Shown piece after piece: positions 17,623 through 26,910 of a stretch of 64,000 nt of DNA; position 1 is the stretch's first letter; the number at the start of each line of letters is the position of its first letter. This stretch comes from Chryseobacterium angstadtii. GTDB lineage: Bacteria; Bacteroidota; Bacteroidia; Flavobacteriales; Weeksellaceae. Under the pieces are notes generated by a model that had not been told where the DNA came from, searched no databases, and saw only the letters and a program-made list of their open reading frames with translations. The stretch spans positions 310,001 through 374,000 of the forward strand of contig NZ_LFND01000007.1 in NCBI RefSeq assembly GCF_001045465.1, written 5' to 3'. The position numbers and the translations under genes were made by a program.

Positions 17623-18050
17623 GGTTAATTTTTTTACTAATATAAATAAAAACTGATATTAATTTTTAGAGTTAATTTATTTTTAATGAATAAAATAAAG
17701 GGATGAGAGAAAGTGGTTCTGATAGCGGTTTTTTATTTTAAAGGATGAAAAACAGTGCATCTATTTAATCGGATTCATCTGTGATTCATTCTTTTTTTGT
17801 CTCCTTAAATAGACTATTGAGATAAATCTTTTGTAAAAAACTCCCGCAGATTTTAGAGATTATGTAGATTTTTAATAGTTCTCGGGAAATTGAAACGGGA
17901 TTATCAAACGCCTTTAACATTTCCACTTCGTCGAATCAATGAAATTGATTCCTTCTTTGCTCCTCTTGAATATGCAGTTTCAGAATCAATCTTTACGTAA
18001 AATAAGCCTCCAAAAAAACACTTTCTCTCTAATCTTTTCAATAGATCATA
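17623..18050. other. intergenic region with a dispersed repeat fragment
   Basis: About 430 bp between the minus-strand T9SS gene's start and the ribB terminator, with no supported gene. At about 17840-17875 the segment CCCGCAGATTTTAGAGATTA followed by TGTAGATTTTTAATAG resembles CGCAGATCAGGCGGATTACG plus CAGATTTTTAATGATTA at about 56399-56432, so a short repeat family is present twice in the window. The rest is plain AT-rich DNA. Confidence 0.45.
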
Positions 18051-18079
18051 AAAAAAACCGCCCGATATTGATCGGACGG
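18051..18079 (-). terminator. intrinsic terminator of ribB
   Basis: On the minus strand, CCGTCCGAT pairs with ATCGGGCGG (one U-G wobble) around a short loop, followed by a run of seven or more U. It lies 25 bp past the ribB stop. Confidence 0.8.
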
Positions 18080-18104
18080 CCTTTCTGTGCGTTATCTGTT
18101 TTCT

Positions 18105-18749
18105 CTAGTTGCTCATTATTTTCCGGTAAGCGTAAATATCTTCAATAGTCACTACGCTCATTCCTTTCTGAGAAGCAAATGCCACAATTTCCGGGAGCCT
18201 TGCCATAGAGCCGTCTTCATTGGTCAGTTCGCAGAGTACGGCATCGTCTCCGAGATTGGCCATTTTTACAAGATCTACACTGCCTTCCGTATGACCGCGT
18301 CTTTCAAAAACACCGCCTTGCTTGGCTATCAGCGGGAAAACATGTCCCGGGCTTGCAATATGGGCAGCCTGCGCATCCTGTGCTACAGCTGTTCTGATGG
18401 TGGTTACACGATCTTTTGCAGAAACTCCGGACTCAACACCTTCTTTGGCTTCGATAGAAATAGTGAATGCGGTCTGGTTTTTTGAATTGTTGGTTTCCAC
18501 CATAGGACGCAGGTTGAGGTGTCTGCTTTTTTCCTCGGAAATGCAAAGACACACAATACCGCTGCATTCACGGATTAAAAGTGCCATGTCTTTTTCTGTA
18601 ATGGTGGAGGCGGGAAAGATGATATCACCTTCGTTTTCGCGGTTTTCATCATCTACTAAAAGAATTCCTTTTCCCTGTTGTAGTTTAAGAAGTGCATTTT
18701 CTACACGTTCTGTGGAGGTTGCTCCAAATTGTTCTAATAATTTTTCCAT
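18105..18749 (-). CDS. ribB: 3,4-dihydroxy-2-butanone-4-phosphate synthase
   Basis: 214 residues, the length of stand-alone RibB with no GTP cyclohydrolase II fusion. The family blocks are present: [15 protein letters not shown] (acidic loop and metal site), SGIVCLC, an [11 protein letters not shown] metal-ligand region and [11 protein letters not shown]. The enzyme turns ribulose 5-phosphate into the four-carbon precursor of riboflavin. An FMN riboswitch lies in its leader, so it is switched off when FMN is abundant. Single-gene unit with its own terminator; other rib genes are not in this window. Confidence 0.95.
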   Translation of the reverse strand: MEKLLEQFGATSTERVENALLKLQQGKGILLVDDENRENEGDIIFPASTITEKDMALLIRECSGIVCLCISEEKSRHLNLRPMVETNNSKNQTAFTISIEAKEGVESGVSAKDRVTTIRTAVAQDAQAAHIASPGHVFPLIAKQGGVFERRGHTEGSVDLVKMANLGDDAVLCELTNEDGSMARLPEIVAFASQKGMSVVTIEDIYAYRKIMSN

Positions 18750-18836
18750 GTTATTTTACTTTTAAAAGTTAAAATAGTCTTCGGTACATGGAAATGAAAT
18801 ACGGCACAATAAGCCCGTAAGGAATCTTACTGACCG

Positions 18837-18960
18837 TTTCATTTTCTTCTCCCATCCAGACTTTAACTGTCGGTTTTGGAATTTCACCAAATCAGTCCCT
18901 TCAGAAGAAAGGAGTCGCGGACTGTAACCGCCGGTAGGGAATTTCACCCTGCCCCGAAGA
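18837..18960 (-). promoter_or_regulatory. FMN riboswitch (RFN element) upstream of ribB
   Basis: The minus strand carries the conserved RFN blocks in order: GGGTGAAATTCCCTACCGGC, GGTTACAGTCCGCGACTCC, a variable arm, GATTTGGTGAAATTCCAAAA, then GACAGTTAAAGTC and TGGATGGGAGAAG. This is the six-helix FMN aptamer. It ends 87 nt before the ribB ATG. No U-run hairpin is seen between aptamer and gene, so control by hiding the ribosome-binding site is more likely than transcription termination. Confidence 0.93.
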
Positions 18961-19134
18961 AAACTTATACTAAGTTTTACTGTATGTTCTGATTTAAAAT
19001 TTTATTTCATTCATTATATTTTAACGCACAGACCGCTAATTTCGGGAAGTTTTTTGAATTGGAGAAGTTATTTTTGATCGTATTTATGGATGACTATATT
19101 TTCAGTCCGAATGAGGGTATATTGCCGGAGAAGA

Positions 19135-19671
19135 TCAGATAGGATATTTAAATCCGGGGTATTGAATGTCAAAAGACTTCAGTTCATCTTCATCGTATCT
19201 TTTTTCGCACCATCCGGTAGACAGATTGATTTCACCCAGCCCGAAATAAAGATCTTCACTTTCAAAAAAGCGGATTTTATTTTCAGCGAGATAATCCATC
19301 ATTGTTTTAAAGCTGCCTCCCGGTTGGTTAATGAGTTTCTTCTTATTCAGCCAGAAAAAAGAGTAATCAGAATAAACGCCGCCCATTTTTATCTGGGCAT
19401 GCTGAAAATCTATATGCCGCAATATATCTTCGAATTCCAGCATAAACTCATGAAGCTTACTTTCGGTATCAAGAAACCATTTGGCCGTTCTTCCAAAAGA
19501 AACAAGAATATCATCATAATAATAAGGAGCTTCCTGTATGGCCTGTGAGAAAATAGCCGGATGAAAATAATAATAATTTCTGTCCTTCATGGTATGCTGC
19601 ACAAAGTCTAAAAAACCTTTATAATCAGAGCCCAGCATTATTGCTCCGTAAAAATAGTTCCATTGATACAT
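19135..19671 (-). CDS. hypothetical protein
   Basis: 178 residues, soluble, rich in Tyr and Phe (NYYYFHPAIF, QEAPYYYDDILVSFGR), with no signal peptide and no motif I recognise. Acidic and aromatic composition resembles small effector-immunity or SMI1/KNR4-like proteins, but the fold cannot be assigned. It is the last gene of a minus-strand run (DHFR-like, hydrolase, DUF2200, this gene) with gaps of 24-75 bp. Confidence 0.6.
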   Translation of the reverse strand: MYQWNYFYGAIMLGSDYKGFLDFVQHTMKDRNYYYFHPAIFSQAIQEAPYYYDDILVSFGRTAKWFLDTESKLHEFMLEFEDILRHIDFQHAQIKMGGVYSDYSFFWLNKKKLINQPGGSFKTMMDYLAENKIRFFESEDLYFGLGEINLSTGWCEKRYDEDELKSFDIQYPGFKYPI

Positions 19672-19695
19672 TTTAATTTTTTTTCAGGTTAAAGA

Positions 19696-20049
19696 TCATT
19701 GTTCTCTTAATATCTTTTCCATTTTCTTTCCTTTGGCCAATTCATCAATAAGTTTGTCCAGATACCGGATATTTCTCATCAGTTCATCTTCAATATCTTC
19801 CACACGATATCCGCAGATAACGCCTTTGATAAGCGAAACATTGGGATTGATTTTCGGAGCATCCTCAAAAAATGTTTTAAAATCGGTTCGGTTATCCAGT
19901 ATTTCCTGCAGACTTTTCTCATCATATCCGGTTAACCAAAATATAATTTCATGAACTTCTGATTTTGTCCGGCCTTTCTTTTCCGCTTTTTGAATATAGT
20001 GCGGATAGACACTGGCAAAAGCTGTTGTATAAATTCTGGTATTCTGCAT
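19696..20049 (-). CDS. DUF2200 family protein
   Basis: 117 residues, full length for DUF2200. Conserved family blocks: [18 protein letters not shown] near the N-terminus, [36 protein letters not shown], and the tail [19 protein letters not shown]. Cytosolic. The biochemical role of DUF2200 is not established; members are often found beside general metabolic or stress genes. Here it lies 28 bp from the alpha/beta hydrolase gene, which suggests co-transcription. Confidence 0.88.
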   Translation of the reverse strand: MQNTRIYTTAFASVYPHYIQKAEKKGRTKSEVHEIIFWLTGYDEKSLQEILDNRTDFKTFFEDAPKINPNVSLIKGVICGYRVEDIEDELMRNIRYLDKLIDELAKGKKMEKILREQ

Positions 20050-20077
20050 AATTTTTTAATTGATGTTTAAAATAAGA

Positions 20078-20869
20078 CTATGAATGTTTCCCGCTAAGCT
20101 CTCCAAGCACATCATTAAGAATTCTGTTGAATTCCTCCGGATTTTCCAACATAGGATAGTGGCCTGTTCCCGCTATTTCAACGGAGTTATAGTCTGTTAA
20201 ATATTTCCTGTTATTCTCAATGTTCGTAGGAGAATTATCTGAATTGATTGCTCTTACGGGTATCTGAACTTTTGATGCGGTTTCTCTGAAATCTTTTTTA
20301 TACAAAGGTCTGAGGAGTTCAATAGCTGCCTCCGATGTGTTTTGAAGAAATTCATTCTGTAATCTTTCTCTTACCTCAGACGGTGTGTTTTCTGCAAAGA
20401 GATATTGGGGAAGGATGTTTTCTACGGCATTTTTGAAATCATTGCGATAGTGTACAAATAAATATTGCTCAGCCTGTTCATCCGTAAAAGTTTCATCAAG
20501 ATCTTTTATGGTGTCAATCAGAATAAGCGCTTTTACTTTAGGAATTTTCAGAGATGCTTCAAGAACATAAGCTCCCGACATCGAATGTCCCACCAGAATA
20601 ATCTCATCTGAATTGATCTGATCTGCCACCGCCTTGATATCATCTGAATACAGCTCACTTGACCATTCTTTTCTGGATGTATCAGATAAACCGTGTCCTG
20701 CAAGGCTCATTTGTACAATATGATAGGTATTGTTGAAATTTTCCTCCTGGTTGTTCCACCATTCTGCATTGCCGAGCCATCCGTGTACGAATAGAAGGGA
20801 AGGTTTTCCCTGTCCGCTTTCTTTATAATGAATTTTCTGTCCGTCTGACGATTGTGCGTATTTTTCCAT
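20078..20869 (-). CDS. cytosolic alpha/beta hydrolase
   Basis: 263 residues, no signal peptide. Oxyanion region FVHGWLGNAEWW (28-39), nucleophile elbow GHSMSGA with Ser96, and a catalytic His in GTGHYPMLENPEEF near the C-terminus, with an Asp just upstream (NSDNSP). The arrangement fits small esterase/haloperoxidase-like enzymes; the substrate is unknown. Starts 75 bp after the DHFR-like gene and is followed closely by the DUF2200 gene. Confidence 0.85.
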   Translation of the reverse strand: MEKYAQSSDGQKIHYKESGQGKPSLLFVHGWLGNAEWWNNQEENFNNTYHIVQMSLAGHGLSDTSRKEWSSELYSDDIKAVADQINSDEIILVGHSMSGAYVLEASLKIPKVKALILIDTIKDLDETFTDEQAEQYLFVHYRNDFKNAVENILPQYLFAENTPSEVRERLQNEFLQNTSEAAIELLRPLYKKDFRETASKVQIPVRAINSDNSPTNIENNRKYLTDYNSVEIAGTGHYPMLENPEEFNRILNDVLGELSGKHS

Positions 20870-20944
20870 GATTAATATAGTTTATAATGTAAATAAAATG
20901 TTTGGTGATCATTAGTGTAGACCATTTTTTGTATAATGCCGGGT

Positions 20945-21493
20945 TTATTGATTGACAGGCTCATAAATAAGCTGTACCACTCCGGATCTGAATACATTGG
21001 TTTTGATCAGTTTTAATTCCAGTCTGCTTTTCAATTCTTCAAACAAAGGTTTTCCGTTTCCTAAAGCAACAGGGTGAACAGAAATTCTGTAGACATCAAT
21101 AAGATGAAGCTGAATAAAGGTTTTGATAAGACTTGCCCCGCCGTAAAGCCAGATATCTTTTCCATCCTGCTTTTTGATTGCTGCTACTTTTTCAGCAATA
21201 CCGGAACTGATAAAAGTGGCCCGGGAATCCTCTCTGGTCTGTTTTGAAAAGACATATTTGTTTTTTGAATGGACAGATTCCCACAGCTTTTTTTCCTCAG
21301 AGGATGCATTATCTTCCGCCTGATAATTTCCCCACGAATCATAACTTACCCTGCCGTAGAAAATAGTATCGATACTGTCCAGAAATCCATCGAAATTCAT
21401 ATCATCATCCATAATACACCAATCTGTTTCTCCATTGGGACCTTCGATAAATCCGTCTAAAGTAACAGCCAGATCGAGAACTACTTTTTTCAT
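20945..21493 (-). CDS. dihydrofolate reductase family protein (RibD C-terminal type)
   Basis: 182 residues. The N-terminal strand VVLDLAVTLDGFIEGPNGETDW, the DTIFYGRVSYDSW helix-strand and the NADPH-binding LYGGASLIKTFIQLHLIDVY are those of the YyaP/RibD_C reductase group, not of classical folate-pathway DHFR. It probably reduces a small heterocycle with NADPH; true folate activity is unlikely. First gene of the run leading to the alpha/beta hydrolase and DUF2200. Confidence 0.85.
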   Translation of the reverse strand: MKKVVLDLAVTLDGFIEGPNGETDWCIMDDDMNFDGFLDSIDTIFYGRVSYDSWGNYQAEDNASSEEKKLWESVHSKNKYVFSKQTREDSRATFISSGIAEKVAAIKKQDGKDIWLYGGASLIKTFIQLHLIDVYRISVHPVALGNGKPLFEELKSRLELKLIKTNVFRSGVVQLIYEPVNQ

Positions 21494-21520
21494 ATTGATT
21501 AATTAGGGTTTGTTATTGTA

Positions 21521-21551
21521 AAAATAAAAAAACGCTCTGAAGACAGAACGT
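21521..21551 (-). terminator. intrinsic terminator after the beta-propeller-like gene
   Basis: On the minus strand an 8-bp stem with one U-G pair (21551-21544 with 21539-21532, 4-nt loop) runs into a long U-rich tract (21531-21521). Located 18 bp past the stop at 21569. Confidence 0.8.
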
Positions 21552-21568
21552 TTTTGCGTTATAAAATT

Positions 21569-22813
21569 TTACCATTTCCAGATCTGCGGCTCATTTTTCC
21601 AGATCAGCAGCCTGAATTCCTCATAATGATTCCCGTTTCCTATGGTGTGGGTGTCCCTGAGGCCTTTGCCCAGTTTCAATTGGTGCAGAATCCCGGAATG
21701 GGCAGCTACCCAAAGTGTTTTTTCATCATCCGAAAGTGTCATTCCTGAAATTGTGGAACCTAAAAAGTGTCTCCACAACTGATTTCCGTCTTTGTCGAAT
21801 GCCTTGATGTATCCGTAAGCATCTCCGAGAATGTAATACTCTTTTGTTGCTGTACCTGCATAAACCCTCATTTCTTCGTCAATAATGGTGTAGTCATCAC
21901 TTTCCGTATACGCTTCGATGTCGGCACCTACATACTGGCCGGAATTGATGCCGATGGTAATTCCGTTGTAGAAATGACAGGAATTTGTGATCAGCTGGCT
22001 GTCATCTTTTGTAAACAGACAAAAATGCGGGTAGGAGGACTGTGCTCCGATGGATCCCAAAGTATTTCCTTCCGGATCCAAAATCCTGTGATCATAGCTT
22101 TGATCTCCCACCACAATATAGGAATTGTCATTGGAAAGAGTTGCGTTTTCCATATCAATGTCAGGTGTCCAGTCTTCCTCGTTGTCTTCATTAAGCGGGT
22201 GAATGAGTTTTTCTTCTTTCGGCGAGACCAGATAGATTCCAAATGAAGTGACCAGAAGAACCTTGCTGCCGTCATTGAAGGGAATCAGTTCCGTAATTCC
22301 TAATTCTGCAGTCTGGTTCAGTTCCAATTCATTGATGAGCTCTCCTTCCCAACCTTTATAAATTGATATTTTACCGGGAGTGGCCATAGCAAAAATATTA
22401 TACTGTTTTGATTTTCCTATGGCCTGAATATTTTCGTCAAGCTGAGTCACCTGATCATGATCCAGCAGATAAGCCTGTCTTTTTTCATAAGAAGTTCCGG
22501 TCATGAAAACAATTTTTTCACCGGAAATAAAATGAAGCTGCTCAATACTCTGTGATCTGTTTTCCAATAAAGGAATAATAGGCGTGTGGGCCGGCGGAAA
22601 ATTCGCTCTGAAATGATCAACATCTCCATCCTGATTGGCTTTTTTAAGCAGATTAAAAACGCCTTGTGCAAGATTGGATCTCTTATCTTCAGGTTCTTTG
22701 CCTTTCCAGTTTTCCCAACCGTTTTTTTCACCGAAATCAACCATTTCATTAATTTCTGTTGCATAACGTTCTCCTTTTGAGAACCATTCTTCCCGGATTT
22801 TTGTGTTTTCCAT
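21569..22813 (-). CDS. predicted beta-propeller protein, function unknown
   Basis: 414 residues, no signal peptide. After a helical N-terminal 60-80 residues, repeated strand blades recur about every 40 residues with PQQ/WD-like turns (YIVVGDQSYDHRILDPEGN, YILGDAYGYIKAFDKDGNQLW, LWVAAHSGILHQLKL). This pattern points to a propeller with no catalytic motif. It follows two lipoprotein genes by 28 bp and ends at a clear terminator, so the three probably form one operon. It might bind a partner or act as a scaffold; nothing more can be said. Confidence 0.65.
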   Translation of the reverse strand: MENTKIREEWFSKGERYATEINEMVDFGEKNGWENWKGKEPEDKRSNLAQGVFNLLKKANQDGDVDHFRANFPPAHTPIIPLLENRSQSIEQLHFISGEKIVFMTGTSYEKRQAYLLDHDQVTQLDENIQAIGKSKQYNIFAMATPGKISIYKGWEGELINELELNQTAELGITELIPFNDGSKVLLVTSFGIYLVSPKEEKLIHPLNEDNEEDWTPDIDMENATLSNDNSYIVVGDQSYDHRILDPEGNTLGSIGAQSSYPHFCLFTKDDSQLITNSCHFYNGITIGINSGQYVGADIEAYTESDDYTIIDEEMRVYAGTATKEYYILGDAYGYIKAFDKDGNQLWRHFLGSTISGMTLSDDEKTLWVAAHSGILHQLKLGKGLRDTHTIGNGNHYEEFRLLIWKNEPQIWKW

Positions 22814-22841
22814 ATTTGATGATTAAATAGTGTTTAAAATA

Positions 22842-23600
22842 TTATTTGAAGCTTACCCGTTCTTCATGGCTGCCACTGATCTTTGCGGTGCTGCCTTTGA
22901 TAAGTTTGGGATTGAGAGTTCCTGTTTTTTCTGCCGTAAATTCGAAACTCGCTATGCTCAGCCTTTCGCCCGGATTGGAGAAATTTTCTTTTTTCAGGGT
23001 GTAATTTCCGTCCGGACCTATTTTTATAGTATCTGCGGCTTTTTCTATAAAAGTTTCTACATTATTTTCATCCCTATTTTTTACCTGAACGCTTTTGGAA
23101 AGATAGAGTACATTCACATCCCGAAGACCGGACCATTGTATGGAAAAATCCCGGTTCAAAGGAGCTTCTTTTTCATAAATAATGTTTTTTGAACTGCTCT
23201 GCGGAAGGGAAGGAATGCGGGCCAGAAAAAGCTTTTTTCCGTTGGCCAGCTGGATTTGAATTTCATAATTTCCCTTGATAGGCGGAACCTTTTCTGCGCG
23301 GTAATGATACAGTTTGGAATAATACATATACGGCATCACTTTATATTCTGCTTTCTTTCCGTTGACGGATATTTTTACGGAATCGTTGCCGAACTTTTTT
23401 CCTTTTTTATCGTAGAGAATCACAGAAATACTGTTGTTGTTTTCATCAGTCAACCTCTGGAAAACATCAATTTCGGCTTTAATGTCGGAAATATCAGTGA
23501 TTTTGGATGCAGGCTCGGGTCCGGAGCATGAATTGAACAGGAAACAGATCGCAATGAGCAATAGACTGAACATTGTTTTTATAGAGCTGAAGGTCTTCAT
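22842..23600 (-). CDS. lipoprotein of unknown function
   Basis: The ATG at 23600 is chosen over the upstream in-frame start because it gives a clean lipoprotein signal (MKTFSSIKTMFSLLLIAICF then LFNSC) and avoids overlap with the previous gene. 252 residues. The mature protein is beta-rich, with SVILYDKKGKKF and QIQLANGKKLFLARI segments suggesting one or two immunoglobulin-like sandwich domains. No catalytic motif. The preceding lipoprotein gene ends 10 bp upstream and the propeller gene starts 28 bp downstream. Confidence 0.7.
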   Translation of the reverse strand: MKTFSSIKTMFSLLLIAICFLFNSCSGPEPASKITDISDIKAEIDVFQRLTDENNNSISVILYDKKGKKFGNDSVKISVNGKKAEYKVMPYMYYSKLYHYRAEKVPPIKGNYEIQIQLANGKKLFLARIPSLPQSSSKNIIYEKEAPLNRDFSIQWSGLRDVNVLYLSKSVQVKNRDENNVETFIEKAADTIKIGPDGNYTLKKENFSNPGERLSIASFEFTAEKTGTLNPKLIKGSTAKISGSHEERVSFK

Positions 23601-23610
23601 AAGAATCAAT

Positions 23611-24201
23611 TTATGGAGCTGTCTTTTTGAACTTAGCCTTTTTAAGAGCATTGATCATTTCATTTCCGATTTCTTCATCCAGATAGACAACGGAAGCTGT
23701 GAAGTCCTTATTCTTTATAAAAGAAGTATAGCTTACGACCTGCATTTTAGCTTTATTCGGAATGTCTATGGATACTGAAAACTTAGTGAAATCGATCTGA
23801 TCGATTTTTTCATGAGCCGTTAAAGTATCAATCTTCGCTCCGGTAAAATTCTGTCTGTAGGTATTATATAACTGAATATTGGATTCGTAAACGGCCTGGC
23901 TGTAATCTCCTTCAATTTGCGGATTGTAATCTTTGATATTAAGAACGAAATAATTGTCCCTGTCTTTTTCGAAAATATTAGGTTTAAGGTTGCTGATATC
24001 AAGATCGGCATTGTAGATTTTTTTGAACTTTTCTTTTCCAAGATTGATAGCCTGGTCCGTTTCTCTCTGATCCAGTTTCTGAAACCCGCCTGGTAAATTC
24101 ATGCTGAATCCGATTGCTTTATCCACAATCTGAATTTCTTTTCGGTTGCAGCTGATGATCAGCAGAAGAGAGAGATATAAAAATGATAATTTCAGGTTCA
24201 T
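23611..24201 (-). CDS. small lipoprotein of unknown function
   Basis: 196 residues. Signal LSFLYLSLLLIISC with the lipidation Cys at 18. The mature domain (GFSMNLPGGFQKLDQRETDQA ... VVSYTSFIKNKDFTASVVY) looks like the small alpha/beta domain of exported stress or adhesion-like lipoproteins in Bacteroidota, but I recognise no named family. First gene of a three-gene unit with a second lipoprotein and a propeller protein. Confidence 0.7.
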   Translation of the reverse strand: MNLKLSFLYLSLLLIISCNRKEIQIVDKAIGFSMNLPGGFQKLDQRETDQAINLGKEKFKKIYNADLDISNLKPNIFEKDRDNYFVLNIKDYNPQIEGDYSQAVYESNIQLYNTYRQNFTGAKIDTLTAHEKIDQIDFTKFSVSIDIPNKAKMQVVSYTSFIKNKDFTASVVYLDEEIGNEMINALKKAKFKKTAP

Positions 24202-24280
24202 AGTTGGTGTTTTTTTTATAAATGTATCTGGGATATTTGTACAGACTTTATCTAATGTGCCGTTGTCTTTTATAATTATT

Positions 24281-24814
24281 TTAAACCAAGTGGTTTTGCA
24301 ATGTCCAATATTTCATTTCAGCATCCTGCTTGATTTCTGTGAAGTTTAGTTTTTTCAGAAAATTAATGGAATTCACATTGTCCAACAGGCATCTGGCGGT
24401 AATTTCATCGACAATTCCGGTAGAGAAAGCCCATCGTATCAATTCTTTTACCGCTTCTTCAGCAAAACCTTTCCGTCTTTCTTCGCTAATGATTCCGTAT
24501 CCGATATCTGCATTTTTTTCATTAAAATTATAGCCTTTAAATCCAGCATCACCAATAACTTCTAAAGTGTCTTTTCTGATAATTAACCACGATTCAAATC
24601 CTGTGGGCCCTTCCGCAAGGGACAAATTATTGATGATTTTAGGTATAATTTCTATGAAATCGGAGTCCGGCCATCTTTTTTCTTTTTTTAATCCTAATGC
24701 AGGCCAATCACTGAAATCATGATTCAGAATGTTTTCACACATTTTTATAGTTAATGGAATAAGAATTAATCTTTCAGTCGTAAGTCTGTCTATGGATAAC
24801 GTATTGATTTTCAA
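24281..24814 (-). CDS. GNAT-family N-acetyltransferase (RimJ/RimL-like)
   Basis: 177 residues. Opening TERLILIPLT and the acetyl-CoA pyrophosphate loop EERRKGFAEEAV (motif A, about 110-121) plus the late NVNSINFLKKLNF (motif B) place it in the RimL/acetyltransf_3 group. The acceptor could be a protein N-terminus, an amino acid or a drug; it cannot be chosen from sequence. No signal peptide. Separated by 33 bp from the TPR gene upstream and 79 bp from the lipoprotein unit downstream. Confidence 0.85.
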   Translation of the reverse strand: MKINTLSIDRLTTERLILIPLTIKMCENILNHDFSDWPALGLKKEKRWPDSDFIEIIPKIINNLSLAEGPTGFESWLIIRKDTLEVIGDAGFKGYNFNEKNADIGYGIISEERRKGFAEEAVKELIRWAFSTGIVDEITARCLLDNVNSINFLKKLNFTEIKQDAEMKYWTLQNHLV

Positions 24815-24847
24815 ATTTTTTTTCTTTAAGTAAATGGAACCTGCCTT

Positions 24848-25342
24848 TTATTTGATGAGCTCTTTTGAATAACGGGACACGGATTTATTATACCTCGGTA
24901 AATGTACGGACAGTGATTCAAGAACTAGTGATAAAGCCTCTTTATCCTGATTGATTGATGAAAGTGACAGCGCCAGGAACGCATTGACCGCATCATCCAG
25001 TTCATCAGAATAATTTTCCTTCTCTTCTCTGAGGATTTCAATACTTTCCTGTATCTTTCCGTTATTACGTAAGGTACTCGCAAGCTGGATCCGGGCTCTT
25101 CTTCTCCTTAATCCGGTTAATCCCGTTTCCAAAGCTGATCTGTAGAGTGGTTCTGCATTTTTTTCAAAACCCGTAGAGTCGTAGGCACAGGCTTTTTCAA
25201 AATCTGCAATGGCGTTGGGCTGCCCATTTGAAATTGTATTGGTATGGATTCTTATCAACTCAATAAAATCTTCATCAGAAATGCTTCCGAGTTGGTCCCA
25301 GATGGTTTTTAATTCTTCTTCCCAAAGTTCAGGATCTGTCAT
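24848..25342 (-). CDS. tetratricopeptide-type protein (TPR_5-like)
   Basis: 164 residues, all helical. Repeat-like helices (FEKACAYDSTGFEKNAEPLYRSAL, ARIQLASTLRNNGKIQESIEIL, NAFLALSLSSINQDKEALSLVL) match the short TPR_5 family. Cytosolic and likely a protein-interaction module. Its start overlaps the serine hydrolase stop by 4 bp, so it is translated from the same mRNA. Confidence 0.8.
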   Translation of the reverse strand: MTDPELWEEELKTIWDQLGSISDEDFIELIRIHTNTISNGQPNAIADFEKACAYDSTGFEKNAEPLYRSALETGLTGLRRRRARIQLASTLRNNGKIQESIEILREEKENYSDELDDAVNAFLALSLSSINQDKEALSLVLESLSVHLPRYNKSVSRYSKELIK

Positions 25343-26451
25343 TTTTCAATTGTTTTTTTAACGAAATCTTCTATTTCTGCACTGCTTTTCAGGGTATTGT
25401 GGTACACGATATCCACGATGTCATTAATGAATTCATTTCTCGGATAGCGCTCGCCATTGATGATTAATGCAACAGATCTGTTCGTTTTTTCATCAAAGAT
25501 CAGAATCGTATTGGTGCCGTAAGTGCCGCCTGTATTTCCGTAAAAATCAACAGAGTGAAATTGAAAAGTCATCAATCCTCTTCCATAGGTTTCTTTTCCG
25601 ATCACAGGCTTCATGGTTTCCACGTTTTCTTTTGACAGAATCTGATGATTGAACAATGAGTACAGGAACCTATTCAGGTTTTCCGTATTGGAAGAAATAT
25701 CCCCGACTCCAACAATGTTTTTAAAATAAAAATCCAGGGCAGTATGCCACGCATTGTCCTCAAAAATATAAGATCCCGTTACATTTTTTGGATTTTCGAG
25801 GGCTGATTTTGTGTAAGTAAGCTTCAACGGTTTGGTGATTTTTTCCTTCAAAACCTGGCCATAATTCCTGCTGAATTCCTTTTCAATGATTTTCCCCAAC
25901 AGATAATACCCTGAATTGGAGTAGGAAATGTTTTCATTGGGAGCAAACAAAAGCCTCTGACTGATTATTTCTTTCAGAATTTCTTCGTTGGTTCTGGGTT
26001 CTTTAAGCCAGATCTCCTTTTCATTTTTCTTTACATAATTATTCAAACCTGCTGAATGTTCCAGTAGGTTTTTGATGGTCATGGATCCTGCATTTTTTAT
26101 TTCAGGAAAATAATTGCTCAGTGGATCATGAAGCGAGATTTTATGCAGCTCGATAAGCTTAAAAATCAGTACAGCCGTAAACAGCTTCGTTACAGATCCG
26201 ATCTGATAGGCTGTACCTGTATTCTTTTTTTGTTTTTCCGTGGCTCCAAAAGATCTGGAATAGATTTCTTTTCCGCTTTGAAAAATAGAAATATTCCCTA
26301 TATCCAGATTATTTTTTTCAATGGCACTGATGTATTCATCTATTTTTTCAGCATGAATTTCCTGAGAAAAAGTGTTTTGAAAAAATAAAAAGAAAACAGA
26401 CAGGATTGCCATTTTTCTTACAGCATTGATGAGTATTCCGGTCATATTCAA
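25339..26451 (-). CDS. class C beta-lactamase-like serine hydrolase (S12 family)
   Basis: 370 residues. Hydrophobic export signal at about 12-30 (MAILSVFFLFFQNTFSQ). Catalytic motif 1 is S86-V-T-K89, motif 2 is Y177-S-N179, and a late Gly-rich strand (FYGNTGGTYGTNTIL) replaces the KTG box. This fits S12 penicillin-binding-like esterases or D-aminopeptidases rather than a true beta-lactamase. Starts immediately after the arr stop codon (no gap) and overlaps the TPR gene by 4 bp: a tight arr-hydrolase-TPR cluster. Confidence 0.87.
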   Translation of the reverse strand: MNMTGILINAVRKMAILSVFFLFFQNTFSQEIHAEKIDEYISAIEKNNLDIGNISIFQSGKEIYSRSFGATEKQKKNTGTAYQIGSVTKLFTAVLIFKLIELHKISLHDPLSNYFPEIKNAGSMTIKNLLEHSAGLNNYVKKNEKEIWLKEPRTNEEILKEIISQRLLFAPNENISYSNSGYYLLGKIIEKEFSRNYGQVLKEKITKPLKLTYTKSALENPKNVTGSYIFEDNAWHTALDFYFKNIVGVGDISSNTENLNRFLYSLFNHQILSKENVETMKPVIGKETYGRGLMTFQFHSVDFYGNTGGTYGTNTILIFDEKTNRSVALIINGERYPRNEFINDIVDIVYHNTLKSSAEIEDFVKKTIEK

Positions 26452-26868
26452 TCAGTCTTCAATAGCTTCAATACCTTGCTGTTTCAGTTTTTCAAGATGA
26501 TCTTTCATAGTTTTCAGCTGTTCCGGAGAATGTCCCTGCCACTCCATAACCTCTCCCGTCACTTTAAAAGGATGCTGGGAACGGTAAGAACGGGTAGGAT
26601 TTCCCGGAAATTTTTTGTCGGTCAGATTGGGATCATCTTCAATAGCTCCTGTAGGCTCCACGATATAAATCCGTTCCCTTCCTTCCCCGGAAGCCAGTTC
26701 TGCACCCCAGGTTGCCGCTTCCAGGGTTGCTGAAAGGTAAATGTACTTCGCTTTTCGGCGGGTCCCATAGTTGGAACTGAAACCTGCTTCGATGAGGTCT
26801 CCGGTTTTGAGATCCGCTTTGGTGCCGTGATAGTAGATCGGGTTTTCTTCAGAAGAATCCTGATTCAT
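26452..26868 (-). CDS. arr: rifampin ADP-ribosyltransferase (Arr type)
   Basis: 138 residues, full length for Arr. The family core is intact: YYHGTKADLKTGDLI, the Y-I-Y-L-S strand, AATWGAELA, YIVEPTGAIEDDPN and KKFPGNPTRSYRS. Residues equivalent to the catalytic/binding H19, Y49 and D84 of the mycobacterial enzyme are present as H14, Y44 and D79. Arr transfers ADP-ribose from NAD+ to the C23 hydroxyl of rifamycins and inactivates them. It sits in an ordinary chromosomal operon after dinB-like and before a serine hydrolase, with no integron or transposon nearby, so it looks like an intrinsic resistance gene. Confidence 0.93.
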   Translation of the reverse strand: MNQDSSEENPIYYHGTKADLKTGDLIEAGFSSNYGTRRKAKYIYLSATLEAATWGAELASGEGRERIYIVEPTGAIEDDPNLTDKKFPGNPTRSYRSQHPFKVTGEVMEWQGHSPEQLKTMKDHLEKLKQQGIEAIED

Positions 26869-26910
26869 TGTTTTTGATTTTTTTAAAGAGATGAGTGGAG
26901 GAGAAGTGGG

